DNA of 64,000 bases. Source: Atopsyche davidsoni. Lineage: Eukaryota; Arthropoda; Insecta; Trichoptera; Hydrobiosidae. The stretch covers positions 8,533,001-8,597,000 of the forward strand of contig JAILWY010000007.1 of the NCBI GenBank assembly GCA_022113835.1. The letters are read 5' to 3'. Shown here one piece after another: positions 37,118 to 48,112 of this stretch (position 1 is its first letter; every line of letters starts with the position of its first letter). The notes beneath the pieces were generated by a model. It saw only the letters and a list, made by a program, of their open reading frames with translations. It had not been told where the DNA came from and ran no database searches. A program made the position numbers and the translations under genes.

Positions 37118-39985
37118 ATAATATATATACGTTTTTTTTAAATAACCTATAAGACACGTAAACATTTATAGGTTTTAGATATTTATCAGTCAGCAATACT
37201 ATTTATTTAATTAACTTTGGGGCGTGTGTTTATTTATTTATATTATAAATAACAACCAAAGATATCGATATTTTAAAATATTCATCTTTTTTGTAGTTGG
37301 TATTATAAAAAGAAAACACAAAAATTACAGAAGAATAAGCGTTATTAATAACAACGATTTATTTTATAAAGGTAAAGAGAACAATGCGAAAAAATACAGT
37401 GAATTTACCTGATATTCCATGCATTATAACATCTTGCTTTTTAATGCAAAATCACCACGTAATACGAAAGAAGAAAAAAGAAACAACACCTGTTGTTTAT
37501 CACATCATCACAATCGCGGCGCAACAAAAACCGCAAAGCGACATTATTGAACAACGCAGCGGCTCAAATATAACATTTAAAATAAAATGAAATTCAAGAT
37601 GTCTTCTTGTACAACTGTAAACGCATAAGGCCGGAGCAACCACTGGCGTGACCGCGGACAAAGGAAGTGCCTCCGGAGCAGACTAAGTAGGCGGAATTGG
37701 CGCGAATCTGGGCGCCACGTGCCGCCCGCTCGGAATTCAATCGCGGACTACATACAGCGCGGCAAGGAATCTCGGCAAAAAATCCGCAATCCCCTGCTGG
37801 TATATATATATATATTTATATATATAATGGGAACTCACTTGCAGATAAAAGATATTGTGGTCCCTCGGTGCAGGGGGGCACTCGCGAAGCGGGCGAGGGG
37901 CGGATCGGTGGACGTTTTTCATTGATAAAGTTTAAAGACGGGAAGGTGAATGCGACAATCTTATCTGCTTGCGGGACGAATTATTATAATAACTGATTAG
38001 GTAACGCTATCTTTGTGTCTGTGATATTGTGTGTGTGATTTTTCAAGGCTATGAAAGACGCGACATGTTTGAAGGTTTGCAATATTGCATCGATCAATTG
38101 AATTCCACTTTTTACTATTAAAATTAAGTCACTTATTTTATAATGTTTAAATAATAAATAGATAATAGTATTTTCGTAGCGACCGTTCAGTGCACGTGCG
38201 GATATCATACATTGTTTTAAATACCACATATATATTTGGTCAAAACGCGCATCGGATATAACTGTTCACTGCTATTTTAATGCGTGTCTCAAATTGAATT
38301 CAATTGGATGTTATTACGATTTTTTGTATTAAAACTATGTACTCACAATATATGTCTATGGTATATGATAATTAATGTTAAAATATTTCCATAGTAATTT
38401 ATACACAAAACTAAAAATATTCATGCGTGTTCTTAGAACAAGTAACTTCACGGGTTATTACTACAAAGGGTTAAGGTAGACTGATCAGGTGGTATCTTTG
38501 GTCGCATTCTTAATTTATTCCACCGAGAGTGAGCCGGGCTCGCGGCCTTCAGATAGCGGCACAGCAGGACAGTCGCAGTTGAGATACGATGCACGATTGA
38601 AAAGAAAAAAAAAAACAATCTAATAGCCTATCTGTCCGCATAATGTATAATAAGTAAAGTATTCCTATATTTAAGAAAAAAAAGTGCCAGCCGGCCGTCT
38701 CCGGTCGAAAGAAAAGTTGCCACGAGTGCCTTGTTTCTCTTGGCGTCCAAGTGCCCCCGAGCTCACATCGCAGACGGGAAATAATACTTTTCATTATAAT
38801 AATGTAGAATGTAGGGGTATTCGTACCCAGTCCGGACGAGCTGGAAGCCCGCCAATCGCTCTCATTCATACGACCGTCTCAAGTTCACAAAAATCGGACG
38901 GAGTCACGTAACCTCGGCGCCGCGACGCGCCGCTGATGCGACTTTTTCAAAAAAAAAGGGGAAGGCTTAATGAAGATAATGCCCTGTGTAGTTGAGTTAT
39001 GATGCTGTTATTGTCCTTACTATTCATTCAATGTAGTGTTTTTATAAACTAAACACATCGGAGAGAATTATTAGTGGCAAAGATGAGGATAGACGCTACA
39101 CTTTGTATGTATTGTAAATCAGTGTGAAAATGTTTGATCTACACTGTCTTCATCGCCTAGCTAAAACTTCCATTCTTATCGGGAGCAAAATATGTGTGGG
39201 TTAATTTTTACAAAAAAATTGATAAGTCTACTTTGCGCGCTTAGTTCCGTTGAGCCGCAAGGTCCTCCCGCAACCATCTCAGAATTGAATAACTTCATGG
39301 AGTTTGCGCATAACGTGACGGGGACTCGAGTACCTTGACCCTATCGAAGTTGGTGACGTCCAATATTCCGGAGACCTCGAGTCCAGAATATATTTACAAA
39401 ACCCAAACTTTTTTAAAACCATGTTTTAATTTTATATACTCTGCGTGTGTTATTCTTTAAAGACTCGTTTTAATCATTTCTAACAAGGTAAGGAAATACA
39501 TGGTACGTGTTTTTTGTTTTCTCGTTGAAGACCGTTATTCAACAACACGCTTTGCAAAAAATCCAATTAAAAATGTAGATGATTAAGTGAATGAATCGCC
39601 GAGCCAATCCGCGCCTAGCCGCACGTAAATAAGTGTAAGGCGAGCGACTCGGCCGGGCTCCTCGGCACTCCGCGCGGCCCGCCTGACCCCGAGCGCGTGC
39701 CGTTTACGCAATCATGCTACAAATTGTAAGGAGAATATTTGGGATTGTAAATAGTATATTTTATTACACGCCTTTCATATCTAATTTCCCCCCTAAAGAA
39801 GCATGAAATAAATTTTGGATGGAATTTATTTTTGTAACATAACTTTCGAAAACAAATAGTCAAATTGTACCTTCGCATTGACGAGAAAAACATTTATTTT
39901 GTTGTGCTACAATTCGGTTATTCGTCGTCTTCCCGAGCGATAGAGGCAAAATCGTATTACGATATTCTTGCATCGACACGATAAG
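36534..39985. other. Non-coding; (AT)n tracts and GC patches
   Basis: A (AT)16 microsatellite is at 37078-37109, and an interrupted (TA)n at 37801-37826. GC-rich patches are at about 37640-37900, 38520-38940 and 39600-39720. A 9-bp inverted repeat (ggactcgag / ctcgagtcc) frames about 39321-39385. No gene seen. Confidence 0.5.
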
Positions 39986-40010
39986 ACTTACCTAAAAATA
40001 AAATCTTATT
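39986..40010 (-). promoter_or_regulatory. Candidate recursive splice site, 40.0 kb
   Basis: On the minus strand agattttatttttag joins directly to GTAAGT (boundary 39991/39992). The donor half is the perfect six-base consensus and the acceptor has an uninterrupted T-rich tract ending TAG. By sequence alone this is one of the two best sites in the window. Confidence 0.6.
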
Positions 40011-40680
40011 GCTAAGCAACTTCTACGGTCGTAAGTCGAGACATAATTTTGCATTGACTCTAACTGAATTAAACTCTATTTAACGTTTTAACTGAATTTA
40101 AATAAATTACTAAAAACTAAAATAATTAAATTATAATATTAATAGAATAATATAGATACAAGAATTGAATATTCGCCAGTGGCTTGAAGTCGGGAATACA
40201 GCCGAACAAGTAAGAATGGCTGAGGACAAACATATGTTCAGTGAAACGGTCACCAACCTCCCGGGAGGAGAGGCACTCGGAGAAGAAAAAGCTAGTTATA
40301 TTTTTGTGAGTTCAGAGTGAATAATTAGTTCAGCAATGCAGAGCCTTACGGGTGATTGTTCAATAGCGAGCGATATCCCCGCTCCGGAGGGCACGCGCCG
40401 CGCGGCCCTGACCCGCGCAGCCCGCTGGGGACTCCGCCGCGGAATTACATGATTAATCGCGACCGTGATTATGGCCATTGTTACTAAGTAATTTGATTCA
40501 ATTCGCAACGTTACACGGAGCTAGCGAATTGAATAATATTAAGTAAGCGGTCTCCGGCGTAATTTTTAAGGTCAATAACTCGAGAAACAAGCGCATCGTT
40601 CATGGATTCAGAGCTCGGTACGTTTTTATAGCAGGATTTTGATTGTATTTGATGTCAGCGTTTATAGCATGGAACGCGGA
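40011..40680. other. Non-coding; GC island at 40.36-40.45 kb
   Basis: AT-rich DNA with one GC-rich patch (about 40360-40450). No coding or RNA signal. Confidence 0.5.
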
Positions 40681-40762
40681 GCATCGATAGCGCGGTAAAA
40701 CAGCGGGATATCCTCGAGGCCGTGAGCTCGATCCCCACTCGTAAAATTATTATTATTATATT
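40681..40762 (+). mobile_element. tRNA-derived SINE head with (ATT)n tail
   Basis: An A-box-like stretch (tagcgcggtaaa, from 40688) and a B-box-like stretch (gagctcgatcccca, 40724-40737) are spaced as in a tRNA promoter. They are followed by an aaaattattattattat tail at 40742-40760. This head-plus-simple-tail layout is typical of insect tRNA-related SINEs. Exact ends and target duplication are not clear. Confidence 0.5.
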
Positions 40763-41876
40763 TATATACTGTGCGTTGTGGATCGGTAGACACATAATTC
40801 AAATAGACGTTTGACATTTTTTTTAAATTTTAATAAAACATACCAATTTAAAAAAAAATCGATTTTGCTCTATTTTATTTTAAATTAATTAATCATAAAA
40901 AAATATTTTTGCAAAATGATAATTACCTTTTTATGTGTTTTTTAATTTACGTAAATTAAAATGTTTTTAAAGTTCTTATAATTTATAGCTATACAACGTG
41001 AAACAGAATGTACTATAATACTCCGTAAATAATATTAAAAAAAATCATAAAAAATACATACAAATAATACGTTTTACAAAAATTATAGAATATTAAAATA
41101 AAGTATAGACTCATTAAGAAATATTTGGAATACAATAAGGCCTATCGAAAAATAAATATCTGTTTTTTACGTACTTCCGATCGAATTTAAAAGAACGCGT
41201 AAAAAAAGTATAATGATCTGAATTGAGAGCAGCTGTCGTAGAGTTGATGACCCGGAAAGCTTCGCGTGGATGCTGCTGAAGCGAGCGCACCACTACGAGG
41301 AGCGCGGGCGAGCTCCGCGGCGGCCGCACTCGGGCGGAAACACAAGACTCATCGAAGACACTCGGCGCCAGTAGGCACGGGAAAACATATTCCACCAAAT
41401 ACACCAGAACACATCTACCGACGACGGGAACACATCTATTATCATATAAAATAAACAGATGTTATTAAAAATATTTGTGTAGATGATCGAACTGAGCGAA
41501 CGCAACCAAAAAGCTGATCACACTCATTGATAAAAAAAAACATATAACGATACTACTACAGATAATAAAATATTTGAATACTCCATAAGTTGAAGATCGT
41601 ATTAGCCCATAGTTACGTCACAAATTAAACTACTGCCTTCCATTTACACAAGTATTATCATAGCGTAGTTCCAAACTGGCCCAATTTAACCATGTATTAA
41701 CATTGAAAGCCTCGCTCTGCTTAGATATTAAAACACTAATATGGTACCATGGCGGTGTAGGTGTTGCCAGGAAACTAGCGGCAACTTGGCGAAGAACTTC
41801 TAATGGTAATTTTAATATGCATTAAAACAATAAAGTTGGAAATGTAAATTACCTAATATGTTTATATTCATTTCAG
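40763..41876. other. AT-rich non-coding; GC patch at 41.2-41.4 kb
   Basis: Very AT-rich from 40763 to 41200, then a GC-rich patch at 41230-41400 with overlapping ORFs on both strands that are composition artefacts. The plus-strand acceptor preceding the candidate exon ends at 41876. Confidence 0.5.
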
Positions 41877-41928
41877 AGAGCTGCGAGTATCATTGGCAGC
41901 AGATGATTGATTGTTTAAAATCAAAACG
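41877..41928 (+). other. Candidate 52-nt plus-strand exon, unidentified
   Basis: The plus-strand sequence has an acceptor (gtttatattcatttcag, ending at 41876), 52 nt, then a near-perfect donor (cg|GTAAGTGCG). Only the third reading frame is open through the segment. It would encode a 16-residue piece starting S-C-E-Y-H-W-Q-Q plus a split codon, which I do not recognise. It lies on the strand opposite to the ratchet sites, so it would be an exon of an antisense or nested transcript, possibly a lncRNA. Chance pairing of splice signals is quite possible. Confidence 0.25.
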
Positions 41929-43850
41929 GTAAGTGCGCTTGAAATAATAAATAATTTTGCAATGGATAAACAATAATTTAGTGACATCATTTTTGGAAGA
42001 TTGGGTATATGAGGAGAATCGATTTCACAAGACCCTTGTCATCATATAGTTGATAAATTTTGCTAATAAATCAGTTTAATAATTCATAGAGAATTTAATA
42101 TATTTTACGTTGGAATTGACCCGAGTTTTCCGGTTGTAGGTTCGACGATCTATCTACTCGACAATCGAGCATCTCAATCTAAAGCTGCAATTCATACAAA
42201 ATTCTCACACAATTCGGCGTATTTAGTCTGAAATCTAGTTTCGTGTTTTTTAGTTATCAGAGCGTAAAAAAACTGTACACGGCTCTTCGGAGCGTCTCAG
42301 ATGTTTTATACATTCTGTACTATGCCAAAATAATAATTTATACAGTAGAAAAAATCTATAACACTTAGGAGTAGATAAAAATCATAAAGAATAAATGTAA
42401 AATTAATATATATACTTTATTTAAATTCACCTAAATATAACGGAAGAAAGAAAAAAAAAAAAACAGTACAGTTTTTCAGAAAATCATATTCAATGCCATT
42501 AAAGAAATTATAATCACAAATCAAATCTAAGTTTAAGTTAAAAAGTAGAATTATTTTAGTAACTGTCCTCTTCGTATCAAAATAATATTTTTTCTCCCTA
42601 ATCATATATATATATAATAACTCTTACGACTAACTGTAAACGTTAATAATTTGACACCGCATGATTAATGACCGCATCTACACCTGCAGGAATATAACAT
42701 CTGCGATTCACAATATTTCAACGGAGCTGTCAACACTAACAAATATACATATATAAAAACAGAGCGAAATAGTGCGGCGTTGTGGCCCGAGCCGCGGTGG
42801 AGTGGGCCAAAAACCGCGGAGGGACTTCCGCGTACAAAAAGTCCGCGGCTCCTCTCGGGCGGGCGCGTGACGTCACCGCGTGACCTTTATCCGCGTATCG
42901 GCGAGCCCGGCCGGCGACCCCGCGGCCCGCGAGGGGGTGTCGCCAAGGTGGAGGCTTACTGCGACGGGCTCGACCATTTGCGAGATTCTAATTAACACGG
43001 AAAATAAATGATTGGCACTTCGCAAAATAAACTTATCAACAGACAAGAATACAATCATTTGTAAAGATGTCACGCGGTGGCGGTTAACTGCGACATGCTT
43101 GATTCATGAACGTGCAATGAAGTAATTTGTCTGACCGGGAATACGTAAACACATACAACCTAAAAAATATCGGGGTATGATTTGAGCACAAAACTGTAGT
43201 TTAAGTGCACCTGGTTTAGTGAAAAACGCTAATGGTATTATTATGGTTGACATTAGTGTGAAAATGAAAACACCGGGTGAGCAACGAGACAAATATATCA
43301 CAAAGGTGGTGCACGTAAGACACGTAGGTACTTAAATCACTAATAGTGCAAAAGAGAAAATCTTAGAAAACGAAGCAAGCGGCACGAAGGTTCTGGTTAA
43401 GTGCGACACGTTTAATGGTCTGTGGGACTCTAATTAACTCGCAAGAGCTGATTAGCGCTTTACGAGATGTACGCGCTGGAGACAACTGCACATGGATGTT
43501 TCAGCCTTAGTATTTGATGATTTGCATGACACATTGTAAAGCGAAGATAAATGCAATTGCACACGTATATATTATCATGCACAACGCATTTGATTATGTG
43601 TTATTAAATATTGCATCTATGAAGTGATGAAATATTATAACTATGAACAGCGGCCGAGAGCAACTAACTTTCGATGATGGGTATAGAATTATCCACTTTG
43701 CCAAATAATGTATAATAACATATACTCGTTTGCGTATCGCACTTATCAATAGAGCAAAAAAAGAGAACGGTATAAAGTTTTACGCATAGAAGAAGAGACT
43801 CCGAAGATAGTCCACATAATTTTTATTTTGCTTAAAATTGTTTTGATACG
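41929..43850. other. Non-coding; strong GC island at 42.77-42.98 kb
   Basis: The GC island at 42770-42980 includes TGACGTCA at 42868-42875. A minus-strand junction at 42430/42431 has a long pyrimidine-rich tract (ttctttcttccg...tttag) but a weak donor, GTGAAT. No coding signal. Confidence 0.5.
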
Positions 43851-43880
43851 ATCTTACCTACCTACGATAAAAATAAAAAT
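43851..43880 (-). promoter_or_regulatory. Candidate recursive splice site, 43.86 kb (double junction)
   Basis: On the minus strand atttttatttttatcgtag is followed by GTAGGTAAGAT. It can be read as TAG|GTAGGT (boundary 43861/43862) or as TAG|GTAAGAT four bases later (43857/43858). The first has the better-placed tract, the second the better donor. If the first AG is used as acceptor and the second GT as donor, a 4-nt exon would result. Confidence 0.5.
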
Positions 43881-44062
43881 GAATATCAAAATCAAAGAAA
43901 TATTTTATTTTAACCAATATTTTTAAATTATTAAAAAAAAAAAAACAACTAAATAAGTTATTAGAAAAGTTTATAATTCCTTAGGACACACTAGCAGACT
44001 AGAAATAAAATTATGATTAGCATATTTAATTTTGTTGTGGAATGTTTACTGTTACAATACAC

Positions 44063-44081
44063 CACGTGTGCAGAGCACGTG
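44063..44081. promoter_or_regulatory. Tandem CACGTG E-boxes, 7-bp spacer
   Basis: Perfect CACGTG palindromes at 44063-44068 and 44076-44081 are separated by tgcagag. Tandem E-boxes 6-7 bp apart are the arrangement bound cooperatively by CLOCK/CYCLE-type bHLH-PAS dimers. Myc/Max-type factors are an alternative. Binding is inferred from spacing only. Confidence 0.35.
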
Positions 44082-44123
44082 TTTACACGAGCATAAGTGT
44101 ATGTCGGTAGTTATGAAATAAGA

Positions 44124-44199
44124 TTTATATATATATATATTTATATATATATATATTTATATATATATATATTTATATATATATATATTTATATATACA
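44124..44199. repeat. 16-bp AT minisatellite
   Basis: The unit tttatatatatatata recurs perfectly at 44124, 44140, 44156, 44172 and 44188 (last copy partial). Confidence 0.9.
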
Positions 44200-47100
44200 C
44201 TACGGAGAATTTTATTAAGGAAATATCTAATTGACAAGGTGTCTTAATTATAATGGTCGTTTTCACGTACAAAAATAGCGGCAGAAATTCAGCAATTATA
44301 ATTAAAAATATCGTTTAATTACAACGTACCCGGCAGGCTAAAAAATGAAAGAATATTAACGCGGGGAGCCGGGCAGATTATTAACCGAGGGCAGCCACTC
44401 TATAACCTCACCCCAAATAGAATGTTCTTCTTTTCGGTGCTTTAGCGTCAGATTCCGATACCTATCCTGGAAAAATCTAGTTTTCTTTCCGTTAAGTATG
44501 CATACGTCATAGTCATTTTAGGAAGTTGTACAGTGTTTTCATTTTTTTGTCCAATAATTGAAAGTGGTTTCATTATTATTCTCTCGATCTCAGTTTTCCA
44601 CTTCCCATCTAGGGTAAGCGATAAGTGACTGTACTAGACTTTAAGATTTTATGGATTCGCGTCGTAGTACACGGATAGAATATTGAAAACGTAACGATTC
44701 AAGCGATGCTGCAACCGCTTCCAGTGCATGAAGCAAAGGAAATATCAGTCACGGAAAAATAAATAACAAAGCTTCCAGTGCGAGGTTATCTTCAAACGGA
44801 GCAAGGACGAGTCCTATTCTCCCTAGATAGTCGCCGACACCTGAGCCAGGGCATTCAAAGACCATTAAAAATCGACAATATTCGACTTGGCATACGAATT
44901 TCCCTCCGCTCTCGTGCTCGGAGCTACAAATGAGAAATGGACAACAACAAAAAACGAAGAAAATAACACACCTGAGCCGGCGATAGTGACAATTATATCT
45001 GGATATAATATACTCGTATTCTCAGGAAGCGATTTGTCCGTGTGAGTGTTTCTCCACAGCACAGGTAAACGACTTTCACCGAGGATTAGAGGCGCCGTTA
45101 AATTTGAAATAGACTGCAGAGGTTAGATCTAATGGTTGTACGTAATTACTCGGGAGCCAAGGAGCGTCTAGTACTGGCAAATGTGTGTCACTCGGTGTCT
45201 CTACCGGCCATTAGAATACTTGGCGGACCCCGGGAAGGTGAGACGCACGTACTGCGGGTATTAATTGGCAACTTTTCTCATCTTCAGCACCTGTCGTCTG
45301 TATATATATATTATGTATAAATCAACAATGCCTAAATTAAATGAGCTCGGGATTCACATGAGACGAAGAACGAATGGGCAAACCCGTTATAAATAAAGTT
45401 TAAAAAAAAGTGCAGTTAGCGCATTAACACGTATGCATAAAATTATCGTAATTACACGATCTTCACCTATGACGCAGTGCTACAGTTGATGATAAAACGT
45501 TTAGACGATGTTGGTTAGAGAGAGATTTCAAGCTGCTCGTCCCGGATTTCGCACAACCTTACTGATGAACTTCATCGCATTTTTCACATTCGCTCTGGAC
45601 GCTGCCAACATATTAAAGCCAAATTCAGCTACAAAATTAAACCAACAATTCACACTGAAATATATTTGGAATTAGCGCCTGTGAAATTGTTAATTGGATT
45701 GTTATGTCATACATCACACAAACGAAACAGATGCTATCTTATTATATCACCTGTTAGGTCGCGAGTGAATGAATAAACAGCCCCAGGTAAATAAACATTC
45801 CACTGTCATAAATCCGTTACGCTGCTATCATTATTATATTAATTGTTTGATTTGATTAATTCTGCATGCGGTGTTGCAACTGATGGAATAGGTGACGGGA
45901 GGGAGGGTCATTGAGTGTTGAGCAGTTAAAATACTTGTGAAAATAATGTATTTTTTAATAATCAAATTATTACATTGGACCAACATATCACACAGTCCTG
46001 TTAAAAATAAGTTTATTTTAACACAAGCAATGATAATCGGTCTAAAAATTAGTGACCTTACCATATTAAAAAAATTTAAACATCATTTATTACATATTAC
46101 CCTTTTTAAGGATTATACCGATACTTTTTAAAATATATATTTTAAATAAATAATTTCATCATCATGAGAACATATTAAATAATTTATTAATAAATTAATG
46201 ACGGCAATAAACATTTCAATTCCGAAAAAAGATTTTTTTTTGTCAGTTTCCTTGACTAGTAATAATAAATGTACAACTATACCGGGTGTTAACTATTACC
46301 ACTAGAATTCGATTTAATGCACACAACATATTATATTTCGTTACTGGTAATAATTACGTCGTTTCAGCGAATCGACTTTTTAATACCTGGTCTCCTCGAT
46401 TACCTTTTCTAGTGATAACTACATGTTAGTCGCAATGCATACTCAATTAGAAAAATGCTTTTAAATTGAGACTGCCATTTGAAAAGCCTTTTCGGTGTGA
46501 ATTGAAAAAAAATAATAAACGGATTACAAACAAACATATTGCTTTATTGCATCTCCTAAAATGGTAGGTTGTATACGGTTCATAAAAGCAGTAAACAAGC
46601 CTACGTAGATTTTTAACGTATTAATGAAGTCATAACAGACTGGTGTGTAGACACACTGAAAATAAAAAAATCTATATACGGCTAGTCAAATAAAATTTTA
46701 TCGCAGTTATTTATATTATACTGATTGATCAGTGGCATACAATACAGACACAGTTTAAAACTTAAAGTTCAAAAAAATATTATTATAGAAAAAGCAAAGG
46801 AGATATTTTAGTATATTTTTCATGTAAACTAAAATTGGGCATATGTGTCATGGTGATGATATTCTCGGACAATTGTTCAGTTCTATTGCACTCATCCACC
46901 ATCAGGATCTTGAAATCCAAAAAGTCTTACGAAACAAAATTGTTAATATTGGATTGAAGATTAGCAATTATTGCACGCCTGAAAAAACCGGCATTAAAAT
47001 GGTACTTTTATTTATTAAAATATTAATGGAAAAATACACATACAATTGAAATACTCCGCTTCAGCGATATATCTATACTATACTGAATCAACAACATACG

Positions 47101-47900
47101 TGCTGTGACCTTGTGCGATTCCCAATTGTAAAGCTCTTAGCAGCTCGATATTTTTGATACTGAATAAATTTAGCGCATTAATTATTACATAAATATAAAT
47201 TTTGTAATCAACTGTCAAAATCGTAAATTTCACACAGCCACAACAGTTTCTGCATTTATCTCTAAGCGCAGATTAGATAATGACTGGTTTCAATACTTCA
47301 ATAATTATATAACTAAATATCTACTTGCTAACTGCAAAATTCATTAGGGTTTTATAACAATGAATTTCACATCTTAAAGCCACGAACATGTATTGCATTT
47401 AATGCTATCCTGTTTTTTAAACAAAAATGCAGTTAGGTGTTTTCACAAAGCTTCCCATTCGTGGGAAGACTGCCGCCGGATGGCCCGATTAACAATTAGG
47501 CGATTACAGTTGGTCGGCATAATTTTTGCTCACCGCCGCGGAACGGACAGATTGCGGATGTTTGCGAAGTTAGAGTCTCGAGTCTATTTATAACATCGCT
47601 GTATATTTATATAGCTTTGCATGTACTGTAGGAATTCTGATCTAAATACGATAAACAATGCTATGGCGGCGCGGAGTTGTCTGCTACTTGGAAATCGTGT
47701 TAATTGACTGAGAAATGGGATCACTTCCTTGGAAAATCGTATCGTGAAAATTTTACGGTCTTTGGAAAGGTTGTTAATGTCAGAAACAGTAATATCTTTT
47801 GCCAATATCGGGTGTGCGCTTATAGTGATCGGACCTAGCAACAAATATTTTGCTTTTAAAAAAAAAATACGTGCTTCGCTTTATTGAAGCTTTCATTTAT

Positions 47901-48112
47901 ATATTTTTGAGAAAATACTTGAGTGATTTTCCACATGTTCGTTTATTTTTTATGACCGGTTTCGCCAACCTTTCACGTTGGCATTATCTCAGTTTGATAT
48001 TGTATTGTTTGTAATTGTATTGTTGATAATGCCAACGTGAAAGGTTGGCGAAACCGGTCACAAATAAAAACGAACATGTGGAAAATCACTCAAGTATTTT
48101 ACTCAAAAATAT
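47901..48112. mobile_element. Fold-back element with 88-bp arms, 36-bp loop
   Basis: 47901-47988 and 48025-48112 are reverse complements with few differences, clustered near a T/A-rich stretch and the outer end. The centre of each arm carries gaccggtttcgccaacct / aggttggcgaaaccggtc. It could be a fold-back MITE or a recent inverted duplication; a transcript would make a long perfect dsRNA hairpin suited to Dicer-2 processing. The ORF reading out of the right arm (48045-48293) has no recognisable domain. Confidence 0.8.

Larger units (their letters stand above)
43881..47900. other. AT-rich non-coding; minisatellite and E-box pair
   Basis: It holds the E-box pair at 44063-44081 and the 16-bp AT minisatellite at 44124-44199. 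A mildly GC-rich patch is near 44820-45300, and the rest is AT-rich. ORFs are short with no recognisable domain. Confidence 0.5.

Noticed and set aside
1886..42875. Four perfect TGACGTCA octamers (1886, 15758, 21549, 42868)
   Set aside because: Only a few more than the roughly one expected by chance, and not clustered; recorded in region entries but not claimed as a system.
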